A DNA stretch of 64,000 nucleotides from Bacteroides reticulotermitis JCM 10512. GTDB taxonomy: Bacteria > Bacteroidota > Bacteroidia > Bacteroidales > Bacteroidaceae. Position 1 is the stretch's first letter. Every line of letters starts with the position of its first letter. Location: contig NZ_BAIV01000023.1 in assembly GCF_000517545.1 (NCBI RefSeq), positions 1 to 64,000 on the forward strand. Reading direction: 5' to 3'. Below the pieces are notes generated by a model. That model ran no database searches. It was given only the letters and a program-made list of their open reading frames with translations, and was not told where the DNA came from. This document shows positions 8,868-18,165 of this stretch, one piece after another. The position numbers and the translations under genes are program-made.

Positions 8868-10994
8868 ATGAAGAACATCTTCTTTATTTGCCTTTTTGCT
8901 CTATTCGCATTTACCGGATGTACTGATGACGATGAAGATCTGTATACCGGTGGAGATATAGATATAAATCTATTACCAGAGCCGAAACCGAATGAGGTCG
9001 TAAATTCCAAAATTTTCGATGTGATTAACTTAGACTATCCCGGTTTAGAGAAAGTGAAAGAATATTATGAAGCCGGTGAACATTACTATGCAGCTAATGA
9101 ATTGTTGAAATACTACAGAAACCGTACGCATGTTGTTAACCCGAATATTAACCTTCTGAATCCCTGGATCAGTCCGTTTGATCAAAACATAGCTGAGCAA
9201 GCAGTGGATAACCGTTTCTATATCCGTAATTTCAAAGAATCAGAAGAAAACGGGAAAGAAGTATATTACTCTTTCCTTAAGGATGGGAAAATCGACTGGG
9301 AATTTGTACCCAAAGGAATTACCGATCAAGAATTCATGTCACAAAAGCATCGCCACCAGTGGATGCTTCCACAAGCCAAAGCATACCGTATAACTCAGGA
9401 CGAAAAGTTCATCCAATCGTGGATTACCGTATATTCTGATTGGTTGACCACTTTCCCTGCTCCGGAAGGAACGGTTTCCAAGAACAACGTACAATGGTAT
9501 GCATTGCAACCGGCCGAACGCGTACTCGATCAGATTGATATAATGGCGTATTTTATCCAATCGGCTAACTTTACACCCGAATGGCTTTCAACATTCCTCA
9601 CCGCATTCTCGGACGAAGTAGAATGTGTGCGTAACAACTACTATACAGATGGTAGCAATATTTATGTTACTCAGGTACAAGCCATCACCACAGCGGCGAT
9701 CTTAATGCCCGAATTTAAAAATTCGGCAGATTGGCTGAATGAGGGAACACAGAGAATCACGGAACAAATCACTGCACAGTTTTTAGCAGATGGCGTGCAG
9801 AATGAATTAGATCCGAGTTATCACCTGGGAGTGGTATCCGGATTCTACAACATCTATCAGATTGCACAGCTAAACGACAAGCTAAGTTTGTTCCCTTCTA
9901 CATATATAGAACAATTGAAGAAGGCAGCACGTTTTGTGATGGACGTTATTTATCCCGACTATTCAATCGACAACTTTAATGACACGCGTTCTGCTTCATA
10001 TACCAAAAACGTGTTGTTAAGAAACCTCAGACAGTATGCTGAAATGTTTCCGGATGATCCAGAAATTAAGTGGATGGCAACCGAAGGGAAACAAGGAGAA
10101 GCACCTGCTGAGTTGATACAAGTATATAGTGCATCCGGTTATTACATGTTACGTAGTGCATGGGGGAAGAATTCGACCCAGATGATTCTAAAGAATAATA
10201 ACAACCCGGATAATAAATGGCACTGTCAGCCCGATAACGGTACATTCGGTTTATATCGCAACGGACGTAACTTCTGTCCGGACGCAGGTGTTTATTCTTA
10301 CGGAGGAACATCCGAAAGCAATGCCGAACGTGCAGCATTCCGCGCAACTAAGATGCATAACACGATGACCAGAGAGGAAGCAAATATAGCGGACGGATAC
10401 ATGAACGGGAAATTTCTGAAGATGGATAGTCAAAATGGTGTAGACGTTCTCGTGACAGAAAACAAGTCTTACAGCGACCTGACACACCGCCGCGCAGTAT
10501 TCTTTGTCAACAAGGAGTTCTTTGTATTGGTCGATGAAGGTTATGGAGCCGGTTCAACCCCGTTGGTTAACCTGAACTTCAGTTTATGCCCAACAAAAGA
10601 AGACGTTGTAATCGATGCGAACGTATCAGGTTATCAGTATGGTGCCCACACCGTATTCGCCGACAATAATAATATGCTGTTCAAAACCTTTGTAGAAACA
10701 ACAACGGATTATAAAGCAAAGGAGAATACGACATACGTTTCAAACAAATTACAAGAAAAATCGGGCCAACGCAGATTCTATCAAGTTAGCACTCGTAAGC
10801 CAGCAAGCGGAGCCGCTCGCTTCATCACAGTTATTCATCCATTTGGAGCTGCAAGTGATGCAGAGAACCTGATTATTGATGCGAAATTTACGGACAACGA
10901 AGGCAAGCAGCCCGGAACATTTCACGAAAACGGTGCTTCCGTAGAAGTGAAAATTAATCAGAAAGCCTATAATTTATCTTATACATTAAATTAA
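8868..10994 (+). CDS. Heparinase II/III-type polysaccharide lyase, PL12-like lipoprotein
   Basis: Predicted surface or periplasmic heparan/heparin lyase. The signal peptide ends in a lipobox (FAFTGC) followed by DDDEDL, an acidic stretch resembling the lipoprotein export signal for surface display in Bacteroides. The N-terminal alpha/alpha toroid opens with LDYPGLEKVKEYYEAG, shared with the second lyase at 25048. Lyase landmarks are SYHLG (about 322), WHCQPDNGTFGLYRNGR (about 447) and MHNTM (about 497), supplying the His and surrounding groups of the family. Length is 708 aa. Position directly downstream of the HTCS and upstream of SGBP-susC-susD corresponds to BT4662. It differs from the periplasmic paralogue by its lipobox, so it probably makes the first cuts outside the cell. 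Exact sulfation preference cannot be read from sequence. Confidence 0.85.
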   Translation: MKNIFFICLFALFAFTGCTDDDEDLYTGGDIDINLLPEPKPNEVVNSKIFDVINLDYPGLEKVKEYYEAGEHYYAANELLKYYRNRTHVVNPNINLLNPWISPFDQNIAEQAVDNRFYIRNFKESEENGKEVYYSFLKDGKIDWEFVPKGITDQEFMSQKHRHQWMLPQAKAYRITQDEKFIQSWITVYSDWLTTFPAPEGTVSKNNVQWYALQPAERVLDQIDIMAYFIQSANFTPEWLSTFLTAFSDEVECVRNNYYTDGSNIYVTQVQAITTAAILMPEFKNSADWLNEGTQRITEQITAQFLADGVQNELDPSYHLGVVSGFYNIYQIAQLNDKLSLFPSTYIEQLKKAARFVMDVIYPDYSIDNFNDTRSASYTKNVLLRNLRQYAEMFPDDPEIKWMATEGKQGEAPAELIQVYSASGYYMLRSAWGKNSTQMILKNNNNPDNKWHCQPDNGTFGLYRNGRNFCPDAGVYSYGGTSESNAERAAFRATKMHNTMTREEANIADGYMNGKFLKMDSQNGVDVLVTENKSYSDLTHRRAVFFVNKEFFVLVDEGYGAGSTPLVNLNFSLCPTKEDVVIDANVSGYQYGAHTVFADNNNMLFKTFVETTTDYKAKENTTYVSNKLQEKSGQRRFYQVSTRKPASGAARFITVIHPFGAASDAENLIIDAKFTDNEGKQPGTFHENGASVEVKINQKAYNLSYTLN

Positions 10995-11006
10995 TAGACC
11001 CATAAT

Positions 11007-13166
11007 ATGAGACTAAAATTGCAATACATTACTTCGAGATTCTTAGCAATCTTAATGGTAGTCGTATTATGTGCTCTCCCAACTTCGTGCACAGATACAG
11101 AAACTACCGATTCTACTAAATTTGCACTTCACTATGCCGGCATAACCGACATAGGTCCCTCTATGAACTTTAATCTGGACGGGCCCACGTATATTGGCAA
11201 TACCCCTTCCGATTTTGCTATCACTCGTATAACAGTAAATGGTGAGGTATACAGCACCGATTGCTTCGCGATAGATAGTGACAAAGGTTCGATCACTATC
11301 GCTAACACCAGTGATTTGCCGGTAGGTTTGTATTCCTTGAGTATATCCTGCTATTCAAGTGGCAAATACTATGAGTTTAAAGACATTCTAACCATAAATA
11401 TGATGAAGTCAGTTCCCGACGGTATTACCGTAGAACCTAATAAGATTGAAGTGGAATATGGCGATATTATTGATGAAGAAAGTACAGAAATACTTCCTAC
11501 TGCACAAGTCAAAACAGATGGCAATCATATTTCCATCCGCAAATACATCATTGCTAACGTTCGCAAAGATGGAGCGTTGATTGAGAACAAAGACTTCTTT
11601 GCTATTTCTGCAACCGGAGAGATTTCTGTAGTAAAAGGACAAACCGGCATTCAACCTGGAAAATATGTACTCGATCTGAAACTGACAACAGCCGTAGTAG
11701 ATGAAGAAGCCGAAGAAGGTATCTTTGCCAACGCACTCGAGATCGATATAACCTCAAAACCATTATCATTGGTTTATACCCCTAATTCTGTTCGTACAGA
11801 AGTAGGAACAGGCAATGTATCGGTTTCTCCGGAATTTATCGGTTCCGTTGATGATTTGGTTTATAGCATTAAATCGAAATCTCCGTCCACTGCGCCTATC
11901 TCTATCGACCCGACAACAGGTGTCTTAACTTTAGACGCAAACAATAGCTTGGCGATTGACGATAAATGTGAAGTTACGGTTACCGCTACCAACAAATTCG
12001 GAACTGCCGACTTTGAAAATGTATATACCATCAACATTGTTGCATTTATCCACCCGATTGATAACTTCTCGTACAACAATACCGAGGATTTCATTCAGGC
12101 TACCGCATTCGAACATTCTGTAGCCGTAATAGACGGTGATGAAGTAAGTTATTCATTCGTCAATCTGCCGGAAGAACTAAGTGCACTGACTATTGACAGT
12201 CACAGCGGAAAGATAACTGCTACCAAAGGCAACTCGATTCCGGTGGGCTCGCATACAGTCACTGTACTGGCTAAAAACAGCAAGAACGAAAAGCAGGCTT
12301 CATTTAAACTGAACGTAGCTAAGAACCCATATTATTTCACTTACATCCATTGGGGAAATAACCTGAACTTGGCACCTGCCAAAGCTTATGCAAGTCAACA
12401 TCGTGTAAATTCCAAGGCTGAATTACTAGCTCTATCTATTCCGGTAGCGGAAACCGATTTACCGAATGATGTAAAAGTTATTTGGGAAGTTGCAACCGAA
12501 AGTTTCTCCGGAGGAAGTACACAAATCGACGAGCATGGTACACTCACATTTACTGGCGGATGGATTGATGCTAAATGCTTCGTAGTTGTAGTTAGTGCGA
12601 CTACCGGTAAAGGTACTGCTGGAGAGATTACAGTCAAAACGCCTGTATTTGTAGACTGTTCGGCTGCTATCAAGGGAATAACGGTAAGCTATACCCCATT
12701 TGCGTTCCAAGTGAACCCACGTACAGGTGGTAATTCTGTTGCGCCTGTTATTACAGGAGCGGCCGACCAAAGCCAATTCCTGATGGACTACCGCAGAACA
12801 TTCAATTTCTATAACATCAACGGACCCGCTTCACACCTTGACGGACAACCCACGGTGAAAACCTCATTCATGTACAGCATATGGGCGGCATACTTTAATG
12901 CCATAGGTTCTTCATCGGTAAATACAGGTGCACGTGCTCCGTTGTCCTACTATGACAATATCGGCAAAACGTCCATACCCGCTGCATTTGTAAACAACAC
13001 CGACTTGTCTGTTGTTGTTAATCCGGATAAATGGAAAGATGATGCCGGATTTGCCAACGGAGTTATGATCGGTCAGATGACTTATGCAACAAATGGCAAC
13101 CCATCCAGTATTGGTGGCGGCGAGAAAATATTCCCGCTAGCGATTTGGTTTGATACGAAGTTTTAA
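11007..13166 (+). CDS. Surface glycan-binding protein (SGBP, DUF4958-like)
   Basis: A 719-aa lipoprotein (LCALPTSC lipobox, residues about 21-28) of repeated beta-sandwich, Ig/cadherin-like domains; two successive domains show the recurrent 'sits on D-x-x-T-G-x-L/I' pattern (for example IDPTTGVLTL and IDSHSGKITA). It has no catalytic motif. It lies 12 nt after the lyase and 24 nt before susC, the slot occupied by the SGBP BT4661 in the heparan locus of B. thetaiotaomicron. The inferred role is to hold long glycosaminoglycan chains at the outer surface and pass them to SusCD and the surface lyase. The DUF assignment is from position and general likeness, not from a motif I can point to. Confidence 0.78.
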   Translation: MRLKLQYITSRFLAILMVVVLCALPTSCTDTETTDSTKFALHYAGITDIGPSMNFNLDGPTYIGNTPSDFAITRITVNGEVYSTDCFAIDSDKGSITIANTSDLPVGLYSLSISCYSSGKYYEFKDILTINMMKSVPDGITVEPNKIEVEYGDIIDEESTEILPTAQVKTDGNHISIRKYIIANVRKDGALIENKDFFAISATGEISVVKGQTGIQPGKYVLDLKLTTAVVDEEAEEGIFANALEIDITSKPLSLVYTPNSVRTEVGTGNVSVSPEFIGSVDDLVYSIKSKSPSTAPISIDPTTGVLTLDANNSLAIDDKCEVTVTATNKFGTADFENVYTINIVAFIHPIDNFSYNNTEDFIQATAFEHSVAVIDGDEVSYSFVNLPEELSALTIDSHSGKITATKGNSIPVGSHTVTVLAKNSKNEKQASFKLNVAKNPYYFTYIHWGNNLNLAPAKAYASQHRVNSKAELLALSIPVAETDLPNDVKVIWEVATESFSGGSTQIDEHGTLTFTGGWIDAKCFVVVVSATTGKGTAGEITVKTPVFVDCSAAIKGITVSYTPFAFQVNPRTGGNSVAPVITGAADQSQFLMDYRRTFNFYNINGPASHLDGQPTVKTSFMYSIWAAYFNAIGSSSVNTGARAPLSYYDNIGKTSIPAAFVNNTDLSVVVNPDKWKDDAGFANGVMIGQMTYATNGNPSSIGGGEKIFPLAIWFDTKF

Positions 13167-13190
13167 AACTAATCTAAAAATCAGTATATA

Positions 13191-16100
13191 ATGAATACAT
13201 ATAAAACTATATTTAGTACATTGAGCAAAAGAGGGTATCTTACCCTCCTAGCTCTCCTGATGGCAATCTGCACCTTTGCCCAGGAGCAGCAAGTAACCAC
13301 CAACGGTGTGGTACTTGACGAAACAGATATTCCTTTGATCGGAGCGACTGTACAAGTAAAAAATGGCAAGAAAGGCGTCATCACCGACTTTGATGGTAAC
13401 TTCTCCATTAAGACTCGCAGTAACGCCACCTTGGTGTTCAGTTACATCGGCTACAAAACGCAGGAAATCAAATTAACAGCTTCAAAAAAGCTAACCGTTA
13501 AACTGGTTCCGGACAACGCTATGCTCGATGAGGTAGTAGTTGTAGGTTATGGTAGCATGAAGAGAAGTGACCTGACGGGTTCTGTTTCCTCTGTAGGTGC
13601 CAAATCAATTGAAGGATTCAAAACCAGTTCGGTAGTAGAAGCCTTAGGAGGCCAAATTGCCGGTGTACAAATTACACAATCGGACGGTACTCCGGGATCG
13701 GGTTTTGATATTAAGATACGCGGTGTCGGTACGGTAAATGGCGACTCCTCTCCTCTTTTCATCGTGGACGGTTTTGAAGTTAGCAACATTGACTACCTGG
13801 CTAACTCGGATATCGAATCGGTCGACGTATTGAAAGATGCTTCGGCCTCGGCAATCTACGGTGCTCGCGCAGCAAACGGGGTTGTATTGGTCACCACCAA
13901 ATCCGGTAAAGAAGGAAAGCCTATCATTACCTATAACGGTTCGGCAAGCTATCGCGATATGTCTAAGAAGTTAGACCTGCTAAACCCTTATGAATTCGTA
14001 GGCCTACAAATGGAAATCAACCCAGGTAAATTTGCTACTACCTATTATCAAGAAGGTGAAGACAAAGAAGGAGTTCCTTATCGCTACCAGAATTTAGACG
14101 ATTATTTGACAGAAAGAGGAGTAGACTGGCAAGATGCTGCATTCAAATCTACCTGGTCTCAGAATCACGACATAAGTATCAATGGTGGTACGAAAGAATC
14201 ACAATATGCGGTGTCTTTCTCTCATTTCGATGAGAATGGTATCTTTACCAATAGCGGATATAAGAAAAACACCGCCAAGTTACGCCTGAATCAGGAAATT
14301 AACAAAGCAATCACGCTCAATACGACCATCAACTACGCCAATACGGTGAAGGATGGTATTGGAACATCGGGTACAGGTGGCACATTGAATGTTTTGTCTA
14401 ATCTGATCAATGCACGTCCTACCGGCGGTCTGAATATTACAAATGAAGAGCTGTTGAACTCGGTTTTCGACCCACTGGAAATTAGCGAAAACCAAACGTA
14501 CTCACAAATCAATCCGATCAAGCAAGCTCAAGCGGTAAACAGCCGCAGACAGTCGGAATTATGGAGTGCCAATGCAGCGTTGACCATACAACTGATGAAA
14601 GGATTAACGTTTAAATCATCAGCTACCTATAATACGACTAATACGAGAGTTGATACATTTTATGGCGAACAGTCTAGTCAGGCCTATCGTAGCGGTGGGA
14701 CATACGGTTCGACACAGATGCAGAAAGAATTGCGTTGGTCAAACAATAACACACTGACCTACAAAAAGAAGATCAACAAAAAGAACTCTTTCGACATCAT
14801 GCTCGGACATGAATTCTCTTACAGAAGCTATGAACATTTGTTAGGTCAAGCTAAAGATTTCCCATTCGAAAATATGGGTAATGACAACTTAGGCCTGGGA
14901 GCTACTCCTAGCCGGGTTGAAACGACCAGAAATGATAAGAAGCTATTGTCTTTCTTTACTCGTGCGAACTACAACTTCGACAATCGGTATTTTTTTACCG
15001 CTACTGTACGTGCTGATGGTTCTACCGTGTTCTCTAAAAAGAACAAATGGGGATACTTCCCCTCATTCTCTGCGGCATGGCGTATTTCCGAAGAAAAGTT
15101 CATGAGAGACATTACTCCTATTTCAAACATGAAACTTCGTTTAGGATGGGGTACAGTAGGTAATGACCGTATTTCGAACTATCTATCGATGGATTTGTAT
15201 ACGGAGAGTAAGTACGGAGTCGGCAATAAACTGACAACTGTATTGACTCCTAAGCAACTGGCTAATAAGAATCTGAAATGGGAAGGTTCTACAACCACCA
15301 ACATCGGACTTGACTTGGGCCTTCTGGATAATCGCTTGAACCTGACTGCCGATTTCTTCATAAAGAATACGAAAGACTTGCTTTTAGCTCAGAATCTGGC
15401 TTACATAACAGGTTTTGAATCGCAATGGCAGAATATCGGAAAGATTCAGAATAAAGGTATTGAGTTGAATTTGAATACTGTCAACATTCAAAAGCGTAAC
15501 CTGATATGGCAAACCGATTTCAATATCTCCTTTATTAAGAACACTTTGAAATCGTTGCAAGATGGAACCGTTTCGATGTACTCTGCAACAAGATTCAATA
15601 GCAACTTTACAGGCTATGATTATGTAGCAACTGTCGGTTCATCGCTTGGACAGATTTACGGTTATGTCTTTGATGGCGTATATCAAACCTCTGATTTCAA
15701 TGTGACTCCTGACGGAAAAATGATTCTAAAACCAGGTATTGCTGATATCAGTAGTCACTCTGGTAAACCCGTAGAACCCGGTATGGTTAAGTATAAAGAT
15801 ATGGACGGCGATGGAGTTATCAGTACATCAGACCGTACCGTAATTGGTAATGGTTTACCTGATTGGTATGGAGGTATTAATAATACGATCAACTACAAAA
15901 ACATTGATTTCAGCTTTATGTTCCAGTTCAGCTTTGGGAATGATGTTTATAATGCGACTCGTATGTTCCACACTCAATCGCAAAACGAGCGTAGCAACCA
16001 ATTAGCCGAAGTTGCCAATCGTTGGACACCAACCAATGCATCCAACCGTGTGCCTTCCGCTAAAGGGTATGTCAAGTATGAATTATATTCACGCTTCATC

Positions 16101-16349
16101 GAAGACGGTTCGTTCCTGCGTTTGAAGAATGTAACTTTGGGATATACGTTACCGAACAAATGGACAAGAAAAGCATACATCAACCGTTTAAGAGTATACG
16201 GTACTGCACAAAACTTGTTCTGTCTGACCAAATACAGCGGTTTCGATCCGGAAGTAAATATGAAAAACAGCCCGCTCATGCCAGGATTTGACTGGGGAGC
16301 TTATCCGAAGAGTAAGGTATTTACATTTGGTGTCGAAGTTCAATTCTAA
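13191..16349 (+). CDS. susC: SusC-like TonB-dependent outer-membrane glycan transporter
   Basis: A 1052-aa outer-membrane channel that imports oligosaccharides with energy from TonB. After the signal peptide come a carboxypeptidase-regulatory-like domain (VVLDETDIPLIGATVQVK...), the TonB box region DEVVVVGYGSMKR, the plug (SIEGFKTSSVVEAL, GARAANGVVLVTTKSGK) and a 22-strand barrel ending in the aromatic TFGVEVQF typical of BAM substrates. It is intact and is followed 17 nt later by its SusD partner. Equivalent to BT4660. Substrate is inferred from neighbours, not from the protein itself. Confidence 0.96.
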   Translation: MNTYKTIFSTLSKRGYLTLLALLMAICTFAQEQQVTTNGVVLDETDIPLIGATVQVKNGKKGVITDFDGNFSIKTRSNATLVFSYIGYKTQEIKLTASKKLTVKLVPDNAMLDEVVVVGYGSMKRSDLTGSVSSVGAKSIEGFKTSSVVEALGGQIAGVQITQSDGTPGSGFDIKIRGVGTVNGDSSPLFIVDGFEVSNIDYLANSDIESVDVLKDASASAIYGARAANGVVLVTTKSGKEGKPIITYNGSASYRDMSKKLDLLNPYEFVGLQMEINPGKFATTYYQEGEDKEGVPYRYQNLDDYLTERGVDWQDAAFKSTWSQNHDISINGGTKESQYAVSFSHFDENGIFTNSGYKKNTAKLRLNQEINKAITLNTTINYANTVKDGIGTSGTGGTLNVLSNLINARPTGGLNITNEELLNSVFDPLEISENQTYSQINPIKQAQAVNSRRQSELWSANAALTIQLMKGLTFKSSATYNTTNTRVDTFYGEQSSQAYRSGGTYGSTQMQKELRWSNNNTLTYKKKINKKNSFDIMLGHEFSYRSYEHLLGQAKDFPFENMGNDNLGLGATPSRVETTRNDKKLLSFFTRANYNFDNRYFFTATVRADGSTVFSKKNKWGYFPSFSAAWRISEEKFMRDITPISNMKLRLGWGTVGNDRISNYLSMDLYTESKYGVGNKLTTVLTPKQLANKNLKWEGSTTTNIGLDLGLLDNRLNLTADFFIKNTKDLLLAQNLAYITGFESQWQNIGKIQNKGIELNLNTVNIQKRNLIWQTDFNISFIKNTLKSLQDGTVSMYSATRFNSNFTGYDYVATVGSSLGQIYGYVFDGVYQTSDFNVTPDGKMILKPGIADISSHSGKPVEPGMVKYKDMDGDGVISTSDRTVIGNGLPDWYGGINNTINYKNIDFSFMFQFSFGNDVYNATRMFHTQSQNERSNQLAEVANRWTPTNASNRVPSAKGYVKYELYSRFIEDGSFLRLKNVTLGYTLPNKWTRKAYINRLRVYGTAQNLFCLTKYSGFDPEVNMKNSPLMPGFDWGAYPKSKVFTFGVEVQF

Positions 16350-16366
16350 ATTAAATAACAAGAACA

Positions 16367-18066
16367 ATGAAAAATATAAAATACTACTTATATACACTGA
16401 TCTGTGCAATAACCGTTAGCTCCTGTTCACTGGACGAAACGAGTTACACAGAGGTTGAGAAGCCAAACTATATGAATAATGCCGCCGAAGCGCAAAACGT
16501 TCTTCTGGGCGTATACCGCAACATGGTAGAGGAAGGGATGTACAGATACCACCTGTCTTTACTATTCACACTGCCTAGCGACATAGCCAAATGTCAGGGC
16601 AATAGCCCGGATGGCCTCCGTCTGGTACCGTCTAACTCTTACACCAGCACGCAGAGTGAGGTGCAAACAACTTGGACTAATTTATACGATGCTGTTTATG
16701 ACGCTAACGACTTTATCGAAAGAATCCAGCATAAAATAGGTGGATACGATGATGTAGACAAACAGAAAGCGATCGTTTTTATAGCAGAAGCACGTTGCCT
16801 ACGCGCACTTTATTACTTCGAGTTAGTTCGCTGGTACGGTCATGTCACATTAATGACTTCGACCAAGCAGTCGAACGAGCACCCATCAACTTTCACGCAG
16901 GCAGATGCTGCGGAGGTTTATCGGTTCATGGAAGAAGATTTAGTGTATGCCGTCGAGAATTTACCGTATGCGATAGATGATCGTTTCCGGGGAGACAACA
17001 GTTTCCGTTTATCCAAAGGCGCTGCATTAGGACTATTAACTAAAGTTTACGCTACTTGGGCCGGACATCCTGTCAATGACACAAGTAAATGGGAAGCAGC
17101 AGCTAAAACCGCGAAAAAATTAGTGGAGTCGGGTAAACACCACCTGCTTAGTGATTACGAACAATTATGGAAGAATACTTGCAACGGTATTTGGGATGCA
17201 GACGAAAGTCTGATTGAAGTGAGTTTCTACTCGCCCGCCATCACCGGAGTAGCCGCTTCCGATCCAAGTGGACGTATTGGTAAATGGAATGGAGTAGCTG
17301 CCAGTGGTATCAAAGGTGTACGTAATGCCGGTAACTGGAGAGTGATACCGACTTTCCTACGCGACTGGAAAGATCACGATAATGATAAGAGATGGGCTAT
17401 CTCCTTTGCAGATCATAAATATGGAAAAAATACGGCTACAGGTGAAGATGGAGTCAAACTTCCGATTAATACAAGTGGTAACATAAATGACGCGTTGCAG
17501 GAAGATGCAAAAGATAATTTGAAAAAGTCGTATATGGATGGCATATGCCCGGTAAATGGGATACAGAGAAATACGTAAACGACGCAAACTATCTGGTCGA
17601 GGCGAATTTATCCAATATCAACTGGTACATATTACGTTATGCGGACGTGTTATTATTGTATGCCGAAGCTTTGAACGAATGGAAACAAGGGCCAACGACT
17701 GATGCCTACGAAGCAATCAACATGGTACGCCGCCGTGGTTTTGGACTTCCCGTCAATACGGCAAGTAGCAGAAGCGACTTGCAAGCAGGTATGTCGTACA
17801 CTGAATTTCAGGAAGCCGTTCGCAACGAGCGTGCCTATGAATTAGCCTTTGAAGGACATCGCCGTCAAGACCTGACACGCTGGGGTATTTATTATGAAAG
17901 TGTGAGAGAAACAGCTCAGGATATTGTTGACTGGTATAGTGACGGAGCACAGTTCTACATTGCTGCTGACTACACCAAGAAGAATAAACATGAACTGCTT
18001 CCCATACCTCAAAGAGATTTAGACTTACTAACTAAATACAATCAGAATCCCGGATGGGATAAATAA
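16367..18066 (+). pseudogene. susD: SusD-like surface glycan-binding lipoprotein, frameshifted as read
   Basis: Partner lid of the SusC channel. The N-terminus has a lipobox (TVSSC) and the SusD_3-like start with NNAAEAQNVLLGVYRNM; the second part holds the SusD C-terminal hallmark NWYILRYADVLLLYAEALNEW and NERAYELAFEGHRRQDLTRWG. The first frame ends at 17578 and the second is open from 17545; changing GGC-ATATGCC to GGCC-ATATGCC at about 17540 joins them (GHMPGKWD) into 566 aa, a normal SusD size. Equivalent to BT4659. It is the last gene before a long-stem terminator. Everything but the missing base looks functional. Confidence 0.92.
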
Positions 18067-18082
18067 TCTCGACAAACAATCA

Positions 18083-18130
18083 AAGCGTTACAGAAACAAG
18101 ACTTAACACACTTGTCTTTGTAACGCTTTT
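18083..18130 (+). terminator. Long-stem terminator after susD
   Basis: An 18-nt stem (18083-18100 against 18111-18128, one mismatch and a shift) with a 10-nt loop and terminal Ts. It would end or attenuate the lyase-SGBP-susCD transcript and set apart the PL8-GH95 pair that follows. Confidence 0.82.
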
Positions 18131-18165
18131 CACTCATGCCTCTCACTCACATTATTCCTAAAGAT

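Noticed and set aside
8868..10994. Alginate lyase (PL17) assignment
   Set aside because: The heparinase II/III fold is shared, but close likeness to the PL12 paralogue and the gene order favour heparan.
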